From Aggregatilineales bacterium (lineage in GTDB: Bacteria; Chloroflexota; Anaerolineae; Aggregatilineales; Phototrophicaceae), in assembly GCA_030834905.1 (NCBI GenBank), contig JAUQWZ010000014.1:1-64000 (forward strand): a stretch of DNA of 64,000 nt. The letters are read 5' to 3'. Both the position numbers and the translations under genes were made by a program. Every line of letters begins with the position of its first letter. The stretch's first letter is position 1. This document shows positions 57,897 to 64,000 of the stretch, piece after piece. The notes beneath the pieces are model-generated. The model saw nothing but the letters and a program-made list of their open reading frames with translations, made no database searches and was not told where the DNA came from.

Positions 57897-59060
57897 TTAC
57901 CGCGTCTCTAACGCCGCCTGCATACGCTCCAGCCCATCCATCAGCATCGAGCGCGGACAGCCGAAGTTCAGCCGCACAAATCCCTGACCACCCCTGCCGA
58001 AAATCGCGCCGTCGTTCAAGCCGACACACGCCTTATCCAGAAAGAACTGGTATGGGCTTTCGGGAAGCTCCAGCGCCCGGCAGTCCAGCCACGCCAGAAA
58101 GGTCGCTTCCGGCAGCGTGGTGACCACTCCGGGGAAATGCGCCTGAACGTAGTCCACCAGCAGATCGCGGTTGTCCCGCAGGTAGGGCATCAGTTCATCC
58201 AGCCACGGCTGACCGTCGCGGTAGGCAGCCGTCCCGGCAACAATGCCCGGCATCGAGGCGTGAATGCCCATGTTCATGGCGGTAGTGGTCACCCGCGCCC
58301 GCAGATCGTCATCGGGAATGACGGCGATCCCCAAGCCCAGCCCCGCCAGATTGAACGTCTTGCTTGGCGCGATCAACGTGACGCTGCGCGCCGCGATCTC
58401 CGGTGACAGCGAGGCAATCGAAATGTGGCTGCCTGCCTGATAGATCAGATCACAGTGAATCTCATCCGAGCAGACGATCAGGTTATGGCGCAGGCAGATA
58501 TCCGCCACCTGCTCCAGTTCGGCGCGGGTATAGGCGCGTCCAATGGGGTTGTGCGGATTGCAGAACAGCAGCAGCTTCGTCTGCGGCGTGATGGCGGCTT
58601 CCAGCGCGTCGAAGTCGATCTCATAGCGCAGCAGCCCATTCTGGCGGGTTTCGATCAGCGGCACGTCCACCAGCACCCGATCCTGAACCGACACGACGTT
58701 AAAGAACGGGTGATACATCGGCGTCGCCATCAGCACGCCGTCCCCGCGCTGCCCCACCGCGCCGGTCACCAGACTCAAGCCGACGACCAGATTGGGCAAA
58801 AAGACCAGATGCTCAGGCGCAACTTCGAGATGGTGGCGCGTCCGCAGCCGTTCCACCAGCAGGTCGCGCAGTTCCGCCGAATCAAAAGCATAGCCATAGA
58901 CGCCGTGATCGATCCGCTGCCGCAGCGCTTCGATGACCGGTTCGGGCGAGCAAAAATCCATATCAGCCACCCACATCGGCAGCACGTCGGGCGAAAAATA
59001 CTTCCATTTGGCGCTGTCACTCGAACGGCGATCAATCAACTCGTCAAACTGAGAACCCAT
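57897..59060 (-). CDS. PatB/MalY-type PLP enzyme (C-S lyase)
   Basis: About 387 residues from ATG 59060 (AGAGG 6 bases upstream; an ATG two codons earlier abuts it). Fold-type I aminotransferase-like enzyme: PMWVADMDFCSPEPVIEAL, YGYAFDSAELRDLL, LFCNPHNPIGRAYTRAEL, SDEIHCDL and the PLP lysine in LIAPSKTFNLAGLGLGIAV. The end FVRLNFGCPRSML is family-typical. Usually cleaves cystathionine and other C-S bonds; some members aminotransfer. Single gene. Confidence 0.93.
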   Translation of the reverse strand: MGSQFDELIDRRSSDSAKWKYFSPDVLPMWVADMDFCSPEPVIEALRQRIDHGVYGYAFDSAELRDLLVERLRTRHHLEVAPEHLVFLPNLVVGLSLVTGAVGQRGDGVLMATPMYHPFFNVVSVQDRVLVDVPLIETRQNGLLRYEIDFDALEAAITPQTKLLLFCNPHNPIGRAYTRAELEQVADICLRHNLIVCSDEIHCDLIYQAGSHISIASLSPEIAARSVTLIAPSKTFNLAGLGLGIAVIPDDDLRARVTTTAMNMGIHASMPGIVAGTAAYRDGQPWLDELMPYLRDNRDLLVDYVQAHFPGVVTTLPEATFLAWLDCRALELPESPYQFFLDKACVGLNDGAIFGRGGQGFVRLNFGCPRSMLMDGLERMQAALETR

Positions 59061-59183
59061 TTTCATCCTCTATCAGTCATATTCCACTAAAGTAAAGCAA
59101 AAACACGCCCGAACAGCAGGCGTGAAAACGACAGTCGATGCCAAACGCGCAGGTCACGTCACCCGCTGAGGGCTGGCGCGAGA

Positions 59184-60986
59184 TTACAACAGTGTCGGCT
59201 GGTGCGGCGGCTCCGCGCCGTTGCTGCTGCTGGAGGGCGCGGCTTGCTGGCGCTTGTAGTCGGCAGCCGCGACCAGCAGCTCGCGAGCGCTCTGATAGCC
59301 GCTTTCGTTGACAGTGCCAAGCATGGCAGCCAGTTCCTCGACCCGCTGCCACTCTTCCGCCAGCGGTAAAATCTCGGTGTGAGTACGCCCTTCATCCACC
59401 GATTTCTGCACCCGGTAATGCCGATCAGCGTAACCGGCAAGCTGCGCCAGGTGCGTGACGACCATCACCTGATGCCCGCCGGTCAGTTCCCACAGCTTTT
59501 CGCCGACCACGCTGCCAACGCGCCCGCCAATGCCCTGATCGATTTCGTCAAAGATCAGCGTCGGCGTCTGATCCGCCAGCGTCAGCACGCGCTTAAGCGC
59601 CAGCATGATACGCGCCGCCTCGCCGCCGGAAGCCACCTTTGCCAGCGGGCGCAGCGGCTCGCCGGGGTTGGCAGACATCAGGAATTCGACGCCGTCGATA
59701 CCCAGTTCGTCGAACGCCAGCCGTTGATCGCCCACGTAACAGCCGTCGGGGTCCTCGCTGCGGGTGATTTCGACTTCAAACCGCGCGTTTGCCATCCGCA
59801 GATCGCCAAGCTCGTTGACCACGCCCGCGCTCAGGTGTTTCGCTGCCGCGATCCGTATCCGGCTGACGCGCTCCGCCAGCTCACCGACATGATGCAGCAG
59901 CAGTTCTTCCTGTTTTTGCAGTTCCGCCAGCCGTTCTTCGCTGTGTTCGATTGTCTCAAGCTCGGCGCGTGATTTATCGGCGTGTTCCAGCACCAGTTCA
60001 ATCGAGCCGCCGTAGTGGCGCTTCAAGCCGTTGATCAGCTCCAGCCGTTCCTCAACTTCATCCAGACGCTCAGGGTTGAACTCCACCTGTTCAATGTAAT
60101 GGCGCATTGATGACGCCAGTTCCTCGATCTCGGCGCAGACTTCCTCTGAAAGATCGTAATCATCCTTCAGATCGGGATCGATGGTCGAGAGTTTGCTCAG
60201 CAGCGCCACCACTTGCATGATCTGATCGAGCGCCGCCATTTGTCCTTCGCTGGTATCGTCGCCGTAGAGCAGCGTCAGCGCTTCGACCGACAGCTTCGCC
60301 AACTGCTCGCTGTTCGAGAGGCGTATGCGCTCGGCGCGGAGTTCATCGTCCTCGCCCGGTTGCAGTTCGGCGGCGTCGATCTCCTCGACTTCGCGCTGCA
60401 GGCGCTCGGCGCGCCGCTTCTGCGCCGCTTCATCTTCCACAAGTTGGTGAATTTCACGGCGAACGCCGTACAGCCGGTTGATGACCGACGCCATCGCCGC
60501 GCGCGCGTCCATCAGGTCGGCATACCGATCCAGCAAGTCGATGTGCGACGACGACTTCAGCAGCGACAGATGCGCGCTCTGACCATGCACATCCACCAGG
60601 CGCTCGCCGATCTCGCCCAGCACTTCGAGGTTGACGGTGATCCCGTTCACCCGCGCGGTCGAGCGACCATTGACGCGCACCTCGCGCGAAATCGTCATCA
60701 GCAGCGGCTCTTCGCCGGAAGTCACCAGTTCTTCGCGCTGCAAAATTGGCACAATCGTCGCTTGCAGGCGATCATCCAGCCGGAACTCGCCTTCCACGAT
60801 GGCGCGTTCCGCGCCCGCGCGCACCGTCGTCGCGTCCGCTTTGCCACCCAGCAGCAGTTCAACCGCGTCGATGATAATCGATTTGCCCGCGCCGGTTTCG
60901 CCGGTAATCACGTTCAGCCCGGATGCGAAAGCCAGCTCCAGACTTTCGATGATGGCAAAATTATGGATGCGTATCTCTTCCAGCAT
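59184..60986 (-). CDS. recN: DNA repair protein RecN
   Basis: About 600 residues from ATG 60986 (MLEEIRIHNFAIIESLEL). SMC-like ATPase that organises DNA ends in double-strand break repair. Walker A GETGAGKS at about 29-36, a long coiled coil (about 155-365), the ABC signature LAKVASGGEAARIMLALKRVL, Walker B LIFDEIDQGIGGRVG and VTHLAQLAGYADRHY. C-terminal tail of 50 residues is Ala/Ser-rich. A GTG six codons earlier is less likely. Confidence 0.97.
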   Translation of the reverse strand: MLEEIRIHNFAIIESLELAFASGLNVITGETGAGKSIIIDAVELLLGGKADATTVRAGAERAIVEGEFRLDDRLQATIVPILQREELVTSGEEPLLMTISREVRVNGRSTARVNGITVNLEVLGEIGERLVDVHGQSAHLSLLKSSSHIDLLDRYADLMDARAAMASVINRLYGVRREIHQLVEDEAAQKRRAERLQREVEEIDAAELQPGEDDELRAERIRLSNSEQLAKLSVEALTLLYGDDTSEGQMAALDQIMQVVALLSKLSTIDPDLKDDYDLSEEVCAEIEELASSMRHYIEQVEFNPERLDEVEERLELINGLKRHYGGSIELVLEHADKSRAELETIEHSEERLAELQKQEELLLHHVGELAERVSRIRIAAAKHLSAGVVNELGDLRMANARFEVEITRSEDPDGCYVGDQRLAFDELGIDGVEFLMSANPGEPLRPLAKVASGGEAARIMLALKRVLTLADQTPTLIFDEIDQGIGGRVGSVVGEKLWELTGGHQVMVVTHLAQLAGYADRHYRVQKSVDEGRTHTEILPLAEEWQRVEELAAMLGTVNESGYQSARELLVAAADYKRQQAAPSSSSNGAEPPHQPTLL

Positions 60987-61120
60987 TCGCCCAAACCCGT
61001 ACACTCATCTACACACGTCAGTCGTGATTAAAAGCCACCGTCGTACCGCTGTTCCCGCGAATCGCGCCTTGATGTTACAGGGCTTTAACCATCTTCCATT
61101 GTACACCGCGCGTCAGGAGT

Positions 61121-61735
61121 TCACATACGCATTTTGAAACGCCCGTAAACGGCAAACACCAGTATCCCCAGAAAGATCAACAGCCTGAAGTCGCTGACAA
61201 CCGCCGCAAAAATCTGATCCAGCGCTGGCGCGGGAATCTCGGCGCGCGCCGCCGGGGGAAGCTGCGCCGCTATCTGGCTGTACGCATTGCTGATGGTGAG
61301 ATACAGGGTAATGCCTGCGCCCAGCAGCCCGCCAAGCGCCGTCGCCACCCCCGCGATCACCGGCGACTGGCGACCCCGCCGCCGCTGTACTGCCCGCAGC
61401 GCCGCTTCGGCAATGACGCCGCCCACCGGCAGCCCCAGAATGAGCATAAACAGCAGCGGAATACTCGCCGCCTGCGCGATTGCCCCGGCAATGCCTGCCA
61501 GCGCCGCGCACACGGCGGCGATAATCACGTAATCTGCCTCCGATGCGTTGAAGAACTTATCCTCGATACCCCGCGCGCACTCGCGGCAGCGGTAGCCGAC
61601 CGGCGACCGAACGGCGCAGTCCACGCACATGTAGCGCCCGCACTTGTTACAGCGCAGCGCCGTCTCGCGGTCGGGATGCACCGCGCAGTAGGTCAGTTCT
61701 TCAACCGAAGTCGTATCCATATCCGGTGTGACCAT
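61121..61735 (-). CDS. B-box zinc-finger membrane protein
   Basis: 204 residues. Zinc-binding TYCAVHPDRETALRCNKCGRYMCVDCAVRSPVGYRCRECARG (about 14-55) is B-box-like and would bind two zinc ions. Four membrane helices follow (about 72-190). Such fusions occur in Chloroflexota and Actinobacteria without known function; rhomboid proteases can carry the same zinc finger, but no Ser-His dyad is visible here. It lies between recN and nadK on the same strand. Confidence 0.82.
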   Translation of the reverse strand: MVTPDMDTTSVEELTYCAVHPDRETALRCNKCGRYMCVDCAVRSPVGYRCRECARGIEDKFFNASEADYVIIAAVCAALAGIAGAIAQAASIPLLFMLILGLPVGGVIAEAALRAVQRRRGRQSPVIAGVATALGGLLGAGITLYLTISNAYSQIAAQLPPAARAEIPAPALDQIFAAVVSDFRLLIFLGILVFAVYGRFKMRM

Positions 61736-61851
61736 GCCTTACCCTGAACCTGTTGAGTCGATCTCTTTTAGCATAATGTCGAAAAGGGAAAGTCGAAAGA
61801 TAAAGTTTGCTGAATGGTGCCTAACTTCAGGTGGTCGGAGAGTCATTGGTT

Positions 61852-62730
61852 TTACTTCACCTCGCGGCGTTTCGGCACCGGCGGCGTGCGCGGCTCAAGC
61901 CGGTCGAGCAGCGAACGGTAGAAATAATTACGCTCACGCAGGCGCAAAAAGCGGCTGACGCAGTCGCTCGCCTGAATTCGCACCCGGTCGCCCGGATTCA
62001 GTTCGCCCAGCGTCGCGCCGTCCACCGCCACCACCGTCTCGGTGCGCGTGTCCTCAGACACCACCACTTCGACCATCACCCCCTGCGGCAGCACAATCGG
62101 ACGGTCAAGGCTCAGGTGCGGTGCCACCGGAACGATCAGGATGTTGCGCACTTCCGGCGGCAGAATCGGCCCGCCGCTTGCCAGCGCGTAAGCCGTCGAG
62201 CCGGTCGCCGTGGCGATGATCAGCGCGTCGGCGGTATAGGTGGTTGTCCAGTCGCCGTCTACATAAGTATGCACGCGGATGATGCCCATGACGCTGCCCC
62301 GGCTGATCACCACGTCGTTCAGCGCGTCGGCGGCGAACAACTCGCTGCCGTTCCGCAGCCCCGTTGCCCGAATCATCATCCGCTGCTCGATCCAGTAGTT
62401 GCCCGCCAGCACCGCCGCCAGCGTTTCATCCCATTCGTTCAAATCCTGCACTTCGGTCAGAAACCCGAGATGCCCCATGTTGACGCCCAGTACCGGCACG
62501 CCATCGGGCGCGCACACCCGACCAGCGCGCAGCATCGCCCCGTCGCCGCCAATGGCGATCACCAGATCGGTTCCGGTAATCTGCCCGCGCACATCGTCTT
62601 CATCCCATACCGTATATGCCCACACGTCCAGATCATGCGCCCGCAGTGTTGCCGCAATGTGCTCGGCGACCGGGGCAGTATGAGGACGTACAGGATGCGC
62701 CAGCACGCCTACCCGCTTTATGCTCAACAA
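61852..62730 (-). CDS. nadK: NAD kinase
   Basis: 292 residues from TTG 62730 (GGAG 8 bases upstream). IAIGGDGAMLRAGR (61-70) holds the GGDG motif; GVPVLGVNMGHLGFLTEV, ALNDVVISRGSVMGII, DALIIATATGSTAYALASGGPILPPEVRNILIVPVAPHLSLDRP and VDGATLGELNPGDRVRIQAS are typical. It phosphorylates NAD to NADP with ATP or polyphosphate. Full length. The gap 61736-61851 to the zinc-finger gene holds no gene. Confidence 0.97.
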   Translation of the reverse strand: MLSIKRVGVLAHPVRPHTAPVAEHIAATLRAHDLDVWAYTVWDEDDVRGQITGTDLVIAIGGDGAMLRAGRVCAPDGVPVLGVNMGHLGFLTEVQDLNEWDETLAAVLAGNYWIEQRMMIRATGLRNGSELFAADALNDVVISRGSVMGIIRVHTYVDGDWTTTYTADALIIATATGSTAYALASGGPILPPEVRNILIVPVAPHLSLDRPIVLPQGVMVEVVVSEDTRTETVVAVDGATLGELNPGDRVRIQASDCVSRFLRLRERNYFYRSLLDRLEPRTPPVPKRREVK

Positions 62731-62921
62731 CGGTCAGTCTCCTCGCTGTGGCGATCTTTCAAGCGTCGGCACAAGTGTAGCGTCGGGATGCAGGCGCTGC
62801 CAATGACCGATATTATAGCACATATGTGCGACTCCAATAACCAGCTTTCTGCCGTTGAAACCACCAATTGCTGGTTTATCTGACGCGATTCCCACAAGCT
62901 GATCGTCCCGCCGCCCCCATT

Positions 62922-63015
62922 GTTAACAACCTGCTTTTATATGAAATCATCGTTAAAGGCGCTGGCTGAAATTCTTAACAGGACTTGTCTGCTGTGTTAA
63001 AGACCAGCCGTTAAT
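62922..63015 (+). promoter_or_regulatory. Candidate Pho-type direct repeats before pstS
   Basis: GTTAAC 62922, GTTAAA 62952, CTTAAC 62974, GTTAAA 62996 and GTTAAT 63010. Three of these are 22 bases apart (two 11-base turns). PhoP boxes of Firmicutes use TTAACA-like repeats at 11-base period, so a phosphate-control site is possible. Nothing else recognised in 62731-63075. Confidence 0.35.
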
Positions 63016-63075
63016 ATGAGTTCTGAGCCAGCAAAAATGCTGACCTTCACTGTCTAATTCTGGAGAAGAACAAAC

Positions 63076-64000
63076 ATGCGTAAACTGATCACTTTCGTTG
63101 CCCTGCTTTCACTCGCACTGCCGTTCACCATCATGGCGCAGGAAGCTACCCCGGAAGCTGTCGAGGTCGAGCCAATCGAACTCCCGGCAGTTGATCCTCT
63201 GAGCCTGACTGGCGATCTGGTGATCGCTGGCAGCTCGACGGTATACCCGCTGACGGAAGCGGTTGCCGAGGCATTTGGCGACGAGGGTTTTGCGGGCGAG
63301 CCTACCATTGACAGCATCGGCTCCGGCGCGGGCATTGAGCGCTTCTGCAATGGCGAGCTTGATATCGCCAACGCCAGCCGCGCGATTAAAGCAGACGAGA
63401 TCGAACTGTGCGCCGAAAACGGTCTGACCCCCATCGAGTTCCGCGTGGGAACCGACGCGCTGACTGTCGTCGTCAGCAGCGAAAATGACTTTGTTGAATC
63501 GCTGACGCTGGAACAGCTTGGCGCGATTTTCTCCGGCGCGGCGCTCACCTGGGATCAGGTTGACGCCAGCTATCCCGCCGAGCCGATCCAGGTCTTCAGC
63601 CCCGGCACCGACAGCGGCACCTTTGACTTCTTCGTCGAAGCGGCGGTTGAGCCGCTGTTTGAAGACGCCGAAGACTCCGGCGCAGCGGCTGTGGAAGCCA
63701 TCCTGAACATCCCCGGCATCCAGTTGAGCGAAGATGACAACGTGCTGGTGCAGGGTGTCGAAGGCAGCCCTTACGCGATTGGTTACTTCGGTTTCGCTTA
63801 CTACGTTGAGAACCAGGAACGCCTGAACGCGGTCGCCATTGACGACGTGGAGCCGAACGAAGAAACCGCCGAGAACGGCGACTACGCGCTGTCTCGCCCG
63901 CTGTTCATCTACAGCGATGCGAACATCCTGGCGGAAAAGCCGCAGGTGGCAGGCTTCATCAACTACTACCTCACCTACGTCAACGACCTTATCCTCGAAG
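63076..64000 (+). CDS. pstS: Phosphate ABC transporter substrate-binding protein PstS, cut by right edge
   Basis: 308 residues visible, with no stop before the window ends. GGAGAA 9 bases upstream of ATG 63076. Signal peptide 1-21 (LITFVALLSLALPFTIMAQ), no lipobox Cys. The mature part has DLVIAGSSTVYPLTEAVAEAF (phosphate loop GSSTV), SIGSGAGIERFCNGELDIANASRAI, GTDALTVVVSS, LTLEQLGAIFSG, VFSPGTDSGTFDFF and GSPYAIGYFGFAYYVEN, all typical of PstS/PBP-like phosphate binders. Transporter genes pstC/A/B likely follow outside the window. Confidence 0.95.
   Translation, partial: MRKLITFVALLSLALPFTIMAQEATPEAVEVEPIELPAVDPLSLTGDLVIAGSSTVYPLTEAVAEAFGDEGFAGEPTIDSIGSGAGIERFCNGELDIANASRAIKADEIELCAENGLTPIEFRVGTDALTVVVSSENDFVESLTLEQLGAIFSGAALTWDQVDASYPAEPIQVFSPGTDSGTFDFFVEAAVEPLFEDAEDSGAAAVEAILNIPGIQLSEDDNVLVQGVEGSPYAIGYFGFAYYVENQERLNAVAIDDVEPNEETAENGDYALSRPLFIYSDANILAEKPQVAGFINYYLTYVNDLILE

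Noticed and set aside
63054-63548. Minus-strand open frame of 164 codons over the pstS start
   Set aside because: Ser/Ala/Thr-rich shadow; the plus strand reads a convincing PstS with signal peptide and phosphate loop.
1-64000. tRNA and rRNA genes
   Set aside because: No cloverleaf-like block with a TTCGA arm and no rRNA-like stretch was seen in the gaps; a tRNA scan would be decisive.

Overview
The window looks like a chromosomal segment of a GC-rich bacterium, most plausibly a member of the Chloroflexota (Anaerolineae-like). I infer this from the family mix and the style of the proteins: a division and cell-wall cluster without mraZ/murE/murF, stand-alone response regulators, HEAT and WD40-like proteins, a class II B12-dependent ribonucleotide reductase, a LuxR/MalT-type HTH remnant, and extragenic palindromes in most gaps. 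No rRNA, tRNA or CRISPR array was seen. No lineage assignment was computed.

Layout. 1-4.1 kb: accessory and poorly known genes on the minus strand (start of an IS630-type transposase, PIN-like protein, HXXEE membrane protein, YdcF/DUF218 protein, two small unknowns). 4.1-9.1 kb: nrdJ carrying two LAGLIDADG inteins. 9.5-24.4 kb: a minus-strand division and cell-wall (dcw) cluster, read in the order rsmH-ftsL-ftsI-mraY-murD-ftsW-murG-cvpA-murC-murB-ftsQ-ftsA-ftsZ. 24.5-26.3 kb: a frameshifted DUF2283 gene and a TIR-TM-TPR protein, both AT-richer than their surroundings. 26.4-32.3 kb: uvrC, a secreted beta-helix protein, a receiver-kinase hybrid and a small unknown. 32.4-33.7 kb: an odd zone with a strong terminator, a LuxR HTH remnant, a repeated ribosome-binding block, a palindrome and a two-gene unit (65-aa unknown plus ParB-like protein). 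33.7-36.3 kb: a 328-aa unknown divergent from a stress-type run of CBS, dodecin and two YtxH-like proteins. 36.4-44.7 kb: HEAT-repeat protein, glycerate kinase, response regulator, KDPG aldolase, DUF3052 protein, proBA, response regulator and a lipid kinase. 44.7-53.8 kb: secreted beta-propeller, kinase/regulator pair, membrane glycosyltransferase, dienelactone hydrolase, M50-like protease, endonuclease IV, another response regulator and an unknown. 53.9-54.5 kb: decayed toxin-antitoxin genes. 54.5-64 kb: SDR, large membrane protein, PatB-type PLP enzyme, recN, a zinc-finger membrane protein, nadK, and the start of pstS, cut by the right edge.

How the genes work together. The dcw block supplies lipid I and II synthesis (MraY, MurG), part of the UDP-MurNAc-peptide pathway (MurB, MurC, MurD), the SEDS/bPBP pair (FtsW/FtsI) and the divisome core (FtsQ, FtsL, FtsA, FtsZ). 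UvrC, RecN, endonuclease IV and NrdJ cover DNA repair and dNTP supply. ProB and ProA form the first two steps of proline synthesis. Five proteins with receiver domains lack a recognisable DNA-binding output, pointing to phosphorelay or protein-protein signalling.

Repeats are a strong theme. At least three families of extragenic palindromes sit in most intergenic gaps, often touching stop codons, and one site has grown into an 86-bp tandem array. Several annotated starts and stops are affected by them.
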